A stretch of DNA of 64,000 nt, from assembly GCA_963680875.1 (NCBI GenBank), contig OY804580.1:110859534-110923533 (forward strand), given 5' to 3'. A program made the translations under genes and the position numbers. This stretch comes from Bathymodiolus brooksi. Lineage: Eukaryota > Mollusca > Bivalvia > Mytilida > Modiolidae. The notes beneath the pieces were generated by a model. That model was not told the origin of the DNA. It ran no database searches and saw nothing but the letters and a program-made list of their open reading frames with translations. Shown here piece by piece: positions 1 to 11,785 of this stretch (the first letter of the stretch is position 1; each line of letters opens with the position of its first letter).

Positions 1-150
1 CACTCAGTGTCAGATACTAGTTATGTTTATATTTACAAGTTAATAATACCACTCAGTGTCAGATACTAGTTATGTTTATCTTTACAAGTTAATAATACCA
101 TTCAGTGTCAGATACTAGTTAGATTTATCATTGGATCAATAATCACATCC
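1..150. repeat. 49-bp tandem repeat, about 3 copies
   Basis: The string ACTCAGTGTCAGATACTAGT starts at 2 and recurs at 51; a variant starting ATTCAG begins at 100, giving a 49-bp period. The third copy diverges after about 30 bases. The stop codon and last residues of the TRIM-like gene on the minus strand lie inside this third copy. The array probably continues to the left of the window. Confidence 0.9.
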
Positions 151-1817
151 TTAATATTGACAGTTATAACATCAACACGTTTTCCATCTTCATTTGACAC
201 AAATAATTCCTTAAAATCTCTACTGAAACAAAGTGTTTTTGGATGTTTAATACCATCCTCTTGTTTCAGGACAATATCCATGTTCTGTCCATCAGGAGAC
301 AGACGCACAATGTTGTTCGACTTCCATCCTGCCACGTAGACGTTTCCTGATCGGTCAGTATCAATACCTTGTGTCCCTCGTAAGTCTGGAGAACTAAAAG
401 TAAATAGGTTTGATCCATCTTTCTTTATACAGTAGACATTGTCCCAGTCTGCATAATATATATTGTTGTCTCTGTGATGGATGTAGTCTATTCTTCTACC
501 TATACTACTACTACTACCTATACTACTAATGTGAAGTCCGTGAGAATCGAAAATGTTTATCCTACCACAACTACCATGTTCATCATACCCACTGACGTAA
601 ACGTTGTCGTCTACCCACATAACTCCTCCACAATTCTTCATATTCTGGACAATTATCTTCTTTTGTGCAGTAATGTTGTCTACGAACTGGATACCACTGG
701 ACTTCAATGCAACAACAATTCTACCAGACTTTTTGTGGTAGGAAATATTCCATGCTGTTCCCCCTAATCTGCATTCTTTGATGTATTTACCATTCTGACT
801 GTACATTCGAAGAAATGATTTATCTGCCAGTATCAGGTTATCATCCTTATCAACAACCATACCAGTTATACAATCAAATTGTCTGTCTATTCTGTAACCA
901 AATGTGAACGATTTTGGAGTTTTAGACTGGACAAATACTTCTTGGCCTTCCGTGTGTTTTAAAGGTTTAAATATAACTGTACATGGTGTTTTCTGTAACA
1001 GTATTGTACCTAAAGTTTCTATATCAGATAACAAATGTTCTGGTTGTTTGTAGACTAAGCTGACATCCTGGTGATTAGTTATCATCTCCTCTAAATGGGC
1101 GTGTTCTTTACTAAGTATTGGCAACAGCTGGTGGAGAAGGAGAAACACGTGCTGATTGGAGCCATTCTTTGTCAAGAAGTCAAGTTGTTGTAAATGTTTG
1201 TCGATCAGTGAAACTGAATTGTTTACCTTGGTTTCTTCTTTTACCATTTGACCAATAGAATCCTGACTGACGGTTTGCAGCTCTAACAGAGCAGATGTTT
1301 CTAGTTCATCAAGTTTCTTTATTACGGACGCTTTGAATGCTGATATGTTTCTTACGATGGCTTCCTCCTCTATTTTCATCCTGTCTTTATTTTCCTGTCT
1401 GTTTTGTACAACTTTCTTCAACGTTAACTGGACATACTTTATGCCGTCTGATATATCGTGAAAAAGGGAGGATGTTTTTGCGTTCTCGGATGCCTTTTCA
1501 AGTGTCATGAGTTTATCACAGGAGCGGTGCTCTTCCGGTATACATTTTCGACAGCAAATAATCTGATGCTGGTTACAGAAAAAGTCAAGGATATAGTCTG
1601 GATGTCTTGAACATGTTGTCTCTGTTTTCAGTGCCTCAGTAGGTAACGTTGATATGACACCAATGTCGATGACATGATGGTTGGTAGATGCTTTGTGGCC
1701 TTTGTGTGCTTTTACACAATTTATACACAGGGCATCTTCACAATCTACACACCATCTGGTAGCAGAGGAACTTTCATCGACCCTGGAACATGGATCACAA
1801 CGGGTGTTTAACGACAT
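108..1817 (-). CDS. TRIM-like protein: two B-boxes, coiled coil, NHL-like beta-propeller
   Basis: A 569-residue open frame. Residues 7-48 form a B-box 1-type zinc site (C7, C10, C23, C26, C31, C34, H38/H41, H47). Residues 69-100 form a B-box 2-type site (C69, H72, C81, H84, C89, C92, H97, C100). Residues about 120-250 are helical and charged, as in a coiled coil. Residues about 300-560 show repeated short beta-strand blocks with D-x-x-G/N-x-x-Y/V turns, typical of the NHL/SMP-30-like propeller of TRIM56- and TRIM71-type proteins. There is no N-terminal RING, so ubiquitin ligase activity is not supported; a scaffold or innate-sensing role is family inference. Single-coding-exon genes of this type are heavily expanded in bivalves. 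The start is the first ATG after a good splice acceptor two bases upstream. The stop lies inside a tandem repeat, so the C-terminal residues may be recently acquired. No frame damage is seen. Confidence 0.85.
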   Translation of the reverse strand: MSLNTRCDPCSRVDESSSATRWCVDCEDALCINCVKAHKGHKASTNHHVIDIGVISTLPTEALKTETTCSRHPDYILDFFCNQHQIICCRKCIPEEHRSCDKLMTLEKASENAKTSSLFHDISDGIKYVQLTLKKVVQNRQENKDRMKIEEEAIVRNISAFKASVIKKLDELETSALLELQTVSQDSIGQMVKEETKVNNSVSLIDKHLQQLDFLTKNGSNQHVFLLLHQLLPILSKEHAHLEEMITNHQDVSLVYKQPEHLLSDIETLGTILLQKTPCTVIFKPLKHTEGQEVFVQSKTPKSFTFGYRIDRQFDCITGMVVDKDDNLILADKSFLRMYSQNGKYIKECRLGGTAWNISYHKKSGRIVVALKSSGIQFVDNITAQKKIIVQNMKNCGGVMWVDDNVYVSGYDEHGSCGRINIFDSHGLHISSIGSSSSIGRRIDYIHHRDNNIYYADWDNVYCIKKDGSNLFTFSSPDLRGTQGIDTDRSGNVYVAGWKSNNIVRLSPDGQNMDIVLKQEDGIKHPKTLCFSRDFKELFVSNEDGKRVDVITVNIKDVIIDPMINLTSI

Positions 1818-1819
1818 AC

Positions 1820-1836
1820 CTGAAAATATAAAAGCA
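1820..1836 (-). other. Splice acceptor before the TRIM-like start codon
   Basis: On the minus strand a pyrimidine/AT-rich tract ends in TTTTCAG, followed by GT and then the ATG at 1817. This implies an intron in the 5' UTR and a single coding exon, the usual layout for molluscan TRIM-like genes. The upstream exon was not located. Confidence 0.6.
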
Positions 1837-2105
1837 AAATGAACTTAAAATTAAACACGGAAAATGGAAAACTGAGATACAGATAATGACATATGACAGC
1901 ATCCACAGTAATTGTTAGGGTGTTAATATAGTCATTCCCGCTAAGGTTCATATCTAGGTTTTAGTATACTACACCAATATTCGGAAATACTATTTAAATA
2001 CATTATCACGACTCTGTGCACAAAGTGTCTGTTTTATTTCATCTTAATGCTGTGTATATAACAGAGAATCACAAAGACCATTGTACTGTCTGTCTTATTC
2101 AAGAA

Positions 2106-2270
2106 CAGTTTGAAGATACTAAAGGGAGGTAATCAGAATCCGTATATCGAAGACGAAAAGACAACACAATGGCAAAAGTAAAAAGTACAAAAGGACAAAC
2201 AACGATCTACAAAAGATACACACATATTAGGGTTTCTGATTTCCCCTTTGGCATCTTTAAACTTTCTGAT
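2106..2270 (-). repeat. Penelope-like 3'-end fragment, folded back on itself
   Basis: GTTTGAAGATAC followed by AAAGGGAGGTAATCAGAATC at 2107-2140 recurs with small changes at 2796, 31516 and 59808, and inverted near 58650-58730. The copy at 59808 leads into a reverse-transcriptase remnant, which identifies the family. Bases 2240-2270 are an inverted partial copy of the same end, so this fragment can form a hairpin. Confidence 0.6.
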
Positions 2271-2335
2271 ATGGTATCAACGGGATCTGCAGGTTTCTGG
2301 TTGCTTACTAATACAACATTACTATTTGATATTGA

Positions 2336-2611
2336 GAGCCTGGGTGGCTCAATGAGTTAAGCAGTTGGATTACCTAACAACTCATACAAGCCTATCACCA
2401 ATACGGCGTGGGTTCGCGCCCGGCTTTGCAAATTACAAAAAAGGTGCACTCGACTCGCAGCCGCAAGTAATAAAGTTTACCAGTTGCTTGCTCATGGTCG
2501 GTGGTTCTCTCCGGGTACTCCGAGTTCTTCCACTACTAAAACTGGTCGCCATTATATAGCTGAAATATTGCTGAAAATGGCGTAAAGCACAGTAAAATCA
2601 ATCAATCAACA
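2336..2611 (+). mobile_element. tRNA-derived SINE
   Basis: The head has an A-box-like TGGCTCAATGAG (2344-2355) and a B-box-like GGGTTCGCGCC (2410-2420), spaced as in a tRNA promoter. The body contains TCTCCGGGTACTCC. The tail reads GCTGAAATATTGCTGAAAAT with ATCAATCAATCA at the end. A second copy, interrupted by an insertion, is at 36619-37172. The 3' domain is shared with the SINEs near 29.8, 33.2 and 43.2 kb. Confidence 0.8.
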
Positions 2612-3092
2612 TTTTATATAGCAAATTCAATTAAAACAAATTGTCTCCCACGAAAACCATTAATTGTTTTAGATATTAAATCTGTTAGAAGTATCAATAA
2701 TTATATTTTTAGTTCTAAGAGTAATGATTTTAACCAACAAATTCTACCTTCTGAATCATTACAAGCATTCACTGACCCTCCTACTGTAACAAGAGTTTGA
2801 AGATACCAAAGGGGTAATCAGAATCCATAAATCGAAGAGGAACAGACAACACAATGACCAAAAGAAAAATGACAAATACACGGCGATGTCAGTTTTGTAA
2901 TAACACGTGGTCTGTGCAGGTTTTTATTGTTTGTTTATATCTATTTTAGTGTTGGAGACCCAACTATCAAGAGGGATCGGACAACCCTGCCATATTGTTG
3001 TGCCTGTCCTACACCAATACATACATTTCTATCAGTAAATGTCGTGGTCGTTTTGTGTACAAGGACTTAAGGATCAATATGTTGGTGTTTGT
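2612..3092. repeat. Intergenic DNA with a second Penelope-like 3'-end fragment (2796-2880)
   Basis: Bases 2796-2880 match the 3' end seen at 2106 and 31516 (GTTTGAAGATACCAAAGGGG and following). The rest shows no convincing reading frame or structure. Confidence 0.55.
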
Positions 3093-6000
3093 GGAATTGT
3101 TGACCATAATTGTTAAATTGTTAGCCATCACTGTTTAGTTGTTGACCATCACTGTTTAATTGATGACCATCACTGTTTAATTGTTGACCATCACTGTTTA
3201 ATTGTTAACCATCACTGTTTAATTGTTGACCATCACTGTTTAGTTGTTAACCATGACTATTTAATTGTTGACCGTCACTGTTTAATTGTTGACCATCACT
3301 GTTTAATTCATGATCATCACTGTTTAATTGTTGACCATCACTTTTTAATTGATGACCATCACTGTTAAATTGTTAACTATCACTGTTTAATTGTTGACCA
3401 TCACTGTTTAATTGTTGACCATGACTGTTTAATTGTTGACCATCACTGTTTAATTGTTGACCATCACTGTTTAATTGTTAACCATGACTATTTAATTGTT
3501 GACCATCACTATTAAATTGTTGACCATCACTGTTTAATTGATGACCATCACTGTTTAATTGTTGACCATCACTGTTTAATTGATGACCATCACTGTTTAA
3601 ATGTTGACCATCACTGTTTAATTGATGACAATCACTGTTTAATTGTTGACCATCACTGTTTAATTGTTAACCATGACTATTTAATTGTTGACTATCACTG
3701 TTTAATTGTTGACCATCACTGTTTAATTGTTGACTATGACTGTTTAATTGTTAACCATGACTGTTTAATTGTTGACCATCACTGTTTAATTGATGACCAT
3801 CACTGTTTAATTGTTGACCATCACTGTTTAATTGATGACCATCACTGTTTAATTGTTGACCATCACTGTTTAATTGATGACAATCACTGTTTAATTGTTG
3901 ACAATCACTGTTTAATTGTTAACCATGACTATTTAATTGTTGACCATCACTGTTTAATTGATGACCATCACTGTTAATTTTTTAACTATCACTGTTTAAT
4001 TGATGACCATGACTGTTTAATTGTTGACCATGACTGTTTAATTGTTGACCATGACTGTTTAATTGTTGACCATCACTGTTTAATTGTTAACCATGACTAT
4101 TTAATTGTTGACCATCACTGTTGAATTGTTGACCATCACTGTTTAATTGTTGACCATCGCTGTTTAATTTTGTTGACCATCGCTGTTTAATTGTTGACCA
4201 TCACTGTTTAATTGATGACCTTGACTGTTTAATTATTAAACATGGATGTTTATTTGTTAGCCATCACTGTTTATTTGTTGACCATCAATGTTGACCATGA
4301 CTGCTTAATTGTTGACCATTACTGTTTAATTGTTGATCATGACTGTTTAATTGTTGACCATCACAGTTTATTTGTTGACCATCACTGTTTAATTGTTGAC
4401 CATCACGGTGTAAGTGTTGATCATCACTGTTTAATTGTTAACCATGACTGTTTAATTGTTGACCATTACTGTTTAATTGTTGATCATGACTGTTTAATTG
4501 TTGACCATCACAGTTTAATTGTTGACCATCACTGTGTAATTGTTGACCATCACTGTTTAATTGTTAACCGTGACTATTTATTTGTTGACCATTACTGTTT
4601 AATTGTTGATCATGACTGTTTAATTGTTGACCATCACAGTTTAATTGTTGACAATGATTGTTTAATTGTTTACCATCACTGTTTAATTGTTGACCATGAC
4701 TGTTTAATTGTTGACCATCACTGTTTAATTGTTGACCATCATTGCTTGGTTGTTGACCATGACTGTTTAATTGTTTACCATGACTGTTTAATTGTTGACC
4801 ATGACTGTTTAATTGTTGACCATGACTGTTTAATTGTTGACCATGACTGTTTAATTGTTGACCATCACAGTTTAATTGTTGACAATGATTGTTTAATTGT
4901 CTACCATTACTGTTTAATTGTTAACCATGACTGTTTAATTGTTGACCATCACTGTTTAATTGTTGACCATCACTGCTTGGTTGTTGACAATGATTGTTTA
5001 ATTGTTGACCATCACAGTTTAATTGTTAACCATGACTGTTTAATTGTTTACCATTACTGTTTAATTGTTGACCATTACTGTTTAATTGTTGATCATGACT
5101 GTTTAATTGTTGACCATCACAGTTTAATTGTTGACAATGATTGTTTAATTGTTGACCATCACTGTTTAATTGTTAACCATGACTGATTAATTGTTTACCA
5201 TTACTGTTTAATTGTTGATCATGACTGTTTAATTGTTGACCATCACAGTTTAATTGTTGACAATGATTGTTTAATGGTTGACCATTACTGTTTAATTGTT
5301 GATCATGACTGTTTAATTGTTGACCATCACAGTTTAATTGTTAACCATTACTATTTAATTGTTGACCATGACTGTTTAATTGTTGACCATCACTGTTTAA
5401 TTGTTCACCATGACTGTTTAATTGTTCACCATGACTGTTTAGTTGTTCACCATCATTGTTTAATTGTTCACCATGACTGTTTAGTTGTTCACCATCACTG
5501 TTTAATTGTTGACCATCACTGTTTAATTGTTCACCATGACTGTTTAATTGTTCACCATCACTGTTTAATTGTTCACCATCACTGTTTAATTGTTGACCAT
5601 CACTGTTTAATTGTTCACCATGACTGTTTAATTGTTCACCATCACTGTTTAATTGTTGACCATCACTGTTTAATTGTTCACCATGACTGTTTAATTGTTG
5701 ACCATCACTGTTTAATTGTTGACCATCACTGTTTAATTGTTGACCATCACTGTTTAATTGTTCACCATGACTGTTTAATTGTTCACCATGACTGTTTAAT
5801 TGTTGACCATCACTGTTTAATTGTTGACCATTACTGTTTATTTGTTAAACATGGATGTTTATTTGTTAGCCATCACTGTTTATTTGTTGACCATCAATGT
5901 TGACCATGACTGTTTAATTGTTGACCATTGCTGTTTAATTGTTGACAATGATTGTTTAATTGTTGACCATCACTGTTTAATTGTTCACCATGACTGTTTA

Positions 6001-6345
6001 ATTGTTCACCATGACTGTTTAATTGTTCACCATCATTGTTTAATTGTTCACCATGACTGTTTAATTGTTCACCATCACTGTTTAATTGTTGACCATCAAT
6101 GTTTAATTGTTCACCATGACTGTTTAATTGTTCACCATCACTGTTTAATTGTTGACCATCACTGTTTAATTGTTGACCATCACTGTTTAATTGTTCACCA
6201 TGACTGTTTAATTGTTGACCATCACTGTTTAATTGTTCACCATCACTGTTTAATTGTTGACCATCACTGTTTAATTGTTCACCATGACTGTTTAATTGTT
6301 CACCATGACTGTTTAATTGTTCACCATCACTGTTTAATTAATTGA
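3093..6345. repeat. Satellite array A1, 21-bp unit
   Basis: About 155 copies of a 21-bp unit containing GACCATCACTGTTTAATTGT, with recurrent variants (GACCATGACTG, TTCACCATGAC, TTGATCATGAC). Because 21 is a multiple of three, plus-strand open frames up to 314 residues appear, repeating the heptad D-H-H/D-C-L-I-V. No promoter, splice signal or domain supports a protein. The right half, from about 4545, is duplicated at 7573 with an exact 3,028-bp offset. Confidence 0.95.
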
Positions 6346-6780
6346 ACAAAAACACAACAAATGTCTTTTTATTGAAGAAAGACAAGTACACCCAGTGTCA
6401 ACTATGATTTTTTTATTGTAGAATGTCGATTTTTTTATTTGGAAATATAAAGGAAGTACAATAATTATGTTGTTATATTTATATTGTGTTTATATTTATC
6501 GTGACTACCTATGTTGAACATAAATATATTTTTAATGGAGTTTTTATAATTTGGACATATTGTAATAATGTTTATCTTACCTTCGACTTATAAAATTATC
6601 TATTTCATTTGCATCGTTCTTGATCGATAGGTTGCCACCCCAATGACATGACTTATATTATAGTGACGTATGTAGGGTTCACTACAGGTAAAATAACAAA
6701 ATACGAATTTAAATCAAAACAATAAAACATAGTAATAAATAGAAAAAATTATAAATTATCAATAAAAGTAATACACCACT
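6346..6780. repeat. Spacer between arrays A1 and B1, copy 1
   Basis: Non-tandem AT-rich DNA, nearly identical to 11341-11785. It contains AACAAAAACACAACAAATG at its left edge and TAAAAGTAATACACCACTAG at its right edge. No reading frame or transposon ends were recognised. In both copies it joins an A array on the left to a B array on the right. Confidence 0.85.
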
Positions 6781-7572
6781 AGTGTAGAGGACATCATATC
6801 ACACACCCCCTGTATAGAGGACACCTGATCATGCACCCACTGTGTAGAGGACATCTGGTCATGACACACCCCTCCCCCTGTGTAGTGGACACCTGATCAT
6901 GACAAACCCCCTGTGTAGTGGACACCTGATCATGACAACCCCTTTGTAGTGGACACCTGGTCATGACAAACCCCCTGTGTAGTGGACACCTGATTATGAC
7001 AACACCCCTGTGTAGAGGACACCTGATCATGACAACCCCCTGTGTAGAGGACACCTGATCATGACAACCCCCTGTGTAGAGGACACTTGATCATGACACA
7101 TCCCTATGTAGAGGACACCTGATCATGACAACCCCCTGTGTAGAGGACACCTGATCATGACAACCCCCTGTGTAGAGGACACCTGATCATGACAAACCCC
7201 TGTGTAGAGGACACCTGATCACGACAACCCCTGTGTAGTGGACACCTGATCATGACAAACCCCCTGTGTAGTGGACACCTGATCATGACAACCCCCTGTG
7301 TAGAGGACACCTGATCATGACAACCCCCTGTGTAGAGGACACCTGATCATGACACATCCCTATGTAGAGGACACCTGATCATGACAACCCCCTGTGTAGA
7401 GGACACCTGATCATGACAACCTCTGTGTAGAGGACACCTGATCATGACAACCCCTGTGTAGTGGACACCTGATCATGACAACCCCTTATGTAGAGGACAC
7501 CTGATCACGACAAACCCCTTGTGTAGAGGACACCTGATCATGATAACCCCTGTGTAGTGGACACCTGATCAT
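6781..7572. repeat. Satellite array B1, 32-35-bp unit
   Basis: About 24 copies of a unit containing TGTGTAGAGGACACCTGATC and then ATGACAACCCC. The number of C residues varies, so the unit length is not constant. Each unit carries the palindrome TGATCA. The apparent minus-strand ORF here is repeat translation only. The array ends abruptly by joining array A2 at a shared TGAC. Confidence 0.95.
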
Positions 7573-10500
7573 GACCATCACTGTTTAATTGTTAACCGTG
7601 ACTATTTATTTGTTGACCATTACTGTTTAATTGTTGATCATGACTGTTTAATTGTTGACCATCACAGTTTAATTGTTGACAATGATTGTTTAATTGTTTA
7701 CCATCACTGTTTAATTGTTGACCATGACTGTTTAATTGTTGACCATCACTGTTTAATTGTTGACCATCATTGCTTGGTTGTTGACCATGACTGTTTAATT
7801 GTTTACCATGACTGTTTAATTGTTGACCATGACTGTTTAATTGTTGACCATGACTGTTTAATTGTTGACCATGACTGTTTAATTGTTGACCATCACAGTT
7901 TAATTGTTGACAATGATTGTTTAATTGTCTACCATTACTGTTTAATTGTTAACCATGACTGTTTAATTGTTGACCATCACTGTTTAATTGTTGACCATCA
8001 CTGCTTGGTTGTTGACAATGATTGTTTAATTGTTGACCATCACAGTTTAATTGTTAACCATGACTGTTTAATTGTTTACCATTACTGTTTAATTGTTGAC
8101 CATTACTGTTTAATTGTTGATCATGACTGTTTAATTGTTGACCATCACAGTTTAATTGTTGACAATGATTGTTTAATTGTTGACCATCACTGTTTAATTG
8201 TTAACCATGACTGATTAATTGTTTACCATTACTGTTTAATTGTTGATCATGACTGTTTAATTGTTGAACATCACAGTTTAATTGTTGACAATGATTGTTT
8301 AATGGTTGACCATTACTGTTTAATTGTTGATCATGACTGTTTAATTGTTGACCATCACAGTTTAATTGTTAACCATTACTATTTAATTGTTGACCATGAC
8401 TGTTTAATTGTTGACCATCACTGTTTAATTGTTCACCATGACTGTTTAATTGTTCACCATGACTGTTTAGTTGTTCACCATCATTGTTTAATTGTTCACC
8501 ATGACTGTTTAGTTGTTCACCATCACTGTTTAATTGTTGACCATCACTGTTTAATTGTTCACCATGACTGTTTAATTGTTCACCATCACTGTTTAATTGT
8601 TCACCATCACTGTTTAATTGTTGACCATCACTGTTTAATTGTTCACCATGACTGTTTAATTGTTCACCATCACTGTTTAATTGTTGACCATCACTGTTTA
8701 ATTGTTCACCATGACTGTTTAATTGTTGACCATCACTGTTTAATTGTTGACCATCACTGTTTAATTGTTGACCATCACTGTTTAATTGTTCACCATGACT
8801 GTTTAATTGTTGACCATGACTGTTTAATTGTTGACCATCACTGTTTAATTGTTGACCATTACTGTTTATTTGTTAAACATGGATGTTTATTTGTTAGCCA
8901 TCACTGTTTATTTGTAGACCATCAATGTTGACCATGACTGTTTAATTGTTGACCATTGCTGTTTAATTGTTGACAATGATTGTTTAATTGTTGACCATCA
9001 CTGTTTAATTGTTCACCATGACTGTTTAATTGTTCACCATGACTGTTTAATTGTTCACCATCATTGTTTAATTGTTCACCATGACTGTTTAATTGTTCAC
9101 CATCACTGTTTAATTGTTGACCATCAATGTTTAATTGTTCACCATGACTGTTTAATTGTTCACCATCACTGTTTAATTGTTGACCATCACTGTTTAATTG
9201 TTGACCATCACTGTTTAATTGTTCACCATGACTGTTTAATTGTTGACCATCACTGTTTAATTGTTCACCATCACTGTTTACTTGTTGACCATCACTGTTT
9301 AATTGTTCACCATGACTGTTTAATTGTTCACCATGACTGTTTAATTGTTCACCATCACTGTTTAATTGTTGACCATCACTGTTTAATTGTTCACCATGAC
9401 TGTTTAATTGTTGACCATCACTGTTTAATTGTTGACCATCACTGTTTAATTGTTGACCATCACTGTTTAATTGTTCACCATGACTGTTTAATTGTTCACC
9501 ATGACTGTTTAATTGTTGACCATCACTGTTTAATTGTTGACCATCACTGTTTATTTGTTTACCATTACTGTTTAATTGTTGATCATGACTGTTTAATTGT
9601 TCACCATCACTGTTTAATTGTTGACCATCACTGTTTAATTGTTCACCATCATTGTTTAATTGTTCACCATCACTGTTTAATTGTTCACCATCACTGTTTA
9701 ATTGTTCACCATCACTGTTTAATTGTTCACCATGACTGTTTAATTGTTGACCATCACTGTTTAATTGTTCACCATGACTGTTTAATTGTTCACCATCACT
9801 GTTTAATTGTTGACCATCACTGTTTAATTGTTCATCATGACTGTTTAATTGTTGACCATCACTGTTTAATTGTTGACCATCACTGTTTAATTGTTGACCA
9901 TCACTGTTTAATTGTTCACCATGACTGTTTAATTGTTCACCATGACTGTTTAATTGTTGACCATTACTGTTTATTTGTTAAACATGGATGTTTATTTGTT
10001 AGCCATCACTGTTTATTTGTTGACCATTACTGTTTATTTGTTAAACATGGATGTTTATTTGTTAGCCATCACTGTTTATTTGTTGACCATCAATGTTGAC
10101 CATGACTGTTTAATTGTTGACCATTGTTGTTTAATTGTTGACCATGACTGTTTAATTGTTGACCATCACTGTTTAATTGTTCACCATGACTGTTTAATTG
10201 CTCACCATGACTGTTTAATTGTTCACCATCATTGTTTAATTGTTCACCATGACTGTTTAATTGTTCACCATCACTGTTTAATTGTTGACCATCACTGTTT
10301 AATTGTTCACCATGACTGTTTAATTGTTCACCATCACTGTTTATTTGTTCACCATCACTGTTTAATTGTTGACCATCACTGTTTAATTGTTCACCATCAT
10401 TGTTTAATTGTTCACCATGACTGTTTAATTGTTCACCATCACTGTTTAATTGTTGACCATCACTGTTTAATTGTTCACCATGACTGTTTAATTGTTCACC

Positions 10501-11120
10501 ATCACTGTTTAATTGTTGACCATCACTGTTTAATTGTTCACCATGACTGTTTAATTGTTGACCATGACTGTTTAATTGTTGACCATCACTGTTTAATTGT
10601 TCACCATGACTGTTTAATTGTTCACCATCACTGTTTAATTGTTGACCATCACTGTTTAATTGTTCACCATGACTGTTTAATTGTTGACCATCACTGTTTA
10701 ATTGTTCACCATCACTGTTTAATTGTTGACCATCACTGTTTAATTGTTGACCATCACTGTTTAATTGTTGACCATCACTGTTTAATTGTTCACCATGACT
10801 GTTTAATTGTTCACCATGACTGTTTAATTGTTCACCATGACTGTTTAATTGTTGACCATCACTGTTTAATTGTTGACCATCACTGTTTAATTGTTGACCA
10901 TCACTGTTTATTTGTTAAACATGGATGTTTATTTGTTAGCCATCACTGTTTATTTGTTGACCATCAATGTTGCCCATGACTGTTTAATTGTTGACCATTG
11001 CTGTTTAATTGTTGACAATGATTGTTTAATTGTTGACCACGACTGTTTAATTGTTCGCCATTACTGTGTGATTGTTGACAGTGACTGTTTAGTTGTTTGC
11101 CATCAATGTTTAAACTTTTT
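7573..11120. repeat. Satellite array A2, 21-bp unit
   Basis: The same 21-bp family as A1. The first about 1.8 kb (7573-9360) repeats 4545-6330 at a constant 3,028-bp offset, including rare variants such as TTGCTTGGTTG and TAAACATGGATG. The array then continues with more copies, in which the TAAACATGGATG variant recurs at about 9980, 10040 and 10918. It decays into degenerate units after about 11030. Confidence 0.95.
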
Positions 11121-11340
11121 TAATGATTAGATATTGGAATCACTTTTAATGAACAGTCTTATGATTGTGTACCAATACAACAAGTCAGTGGACATGTATC
11201 TAAATTTTCACTATCTGCGAATTTTGATTTGTTATTTTGTTTCATTTTACTCTGATCTATGTCACAAGAATATTTAGGTATATTTCAATACAATATTTGC
11301 GGTGTTACTGCGTGTGTTATAAATAAGTTACTTCTTAGTT
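11121..11340. other. Unique DNA between array A2 and spacer copy 2
   Basis: About 220 bp of AT-rich DNA absent from the first copy of the block, where A1 joins the spacer directly at GTTTAATTAATTG. The first copy may have lost it by deletion between short GTTTAATT repeats. No gene is visible. Confidence 0.6.
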
Positions 11341-11785
11341 TAATTAATTGAACAAAAACACAACAAATGTCTTTTTATTGAAGAAAGACAAGTACACCCA
11401 GTGTCAACTATGATTTTTTTATTGTAGAATGTCGATTTTTTTATTTGGAAATATAAAGGAAGTACAATAATTATGTTGTTATATTTATATTGTGTTTATA
11501 TTTATCGTGACTACCTATGTTGAACATAAATATATTTTTAATGGAGTTTTTATAATTTGGACATATTGTAATAATGTTTATCTTACCTTCGACTTATAAC
11601 ATTATCTATTTCATTTGCATCGTTCTTGATCGATAAGTTGCCACCCCAATGACATGACATATATTATAGTGACGTATGTAGGGTTCACTACAGGTAAAAT
11701 AACAAAATACGAATTTAAATCAAAACAATTCAACATAGTAATAAATAGAAAAAATTATAAATTATCAATAAAAGTAATACACCAC
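11341..11785. repeat. Spacer between arrays A2 and B2, copy 2
   Basis: Nearly identical to 6337-6780 with only scattered differences, at an offset of about 5,004-5,006 bp. This shows that the A-spacer-B block was duplicated as a unit. Confidence 0.9.

Noticed and set aside
474..767. 97-codon plus-strand open frame rich in Thr/Tyr
   Set aside because: Antisense of the TRIM-like propeller region; low complexity only.
2344..2420. tRNA gene at the SINE head
   Set aside because: A and B boxes are present, but there is no acceptor stem or complete cloverleaf, and the sequence continues into a SINE body and tail.
4242..11130. Heptad-repeat open frames in arrays A1 and A2 as genes
   Set aside because: The unit length is a multiple of three and lacks stops in one frame; frames break wherever a unit shifts, and copies differ only by array duplication.
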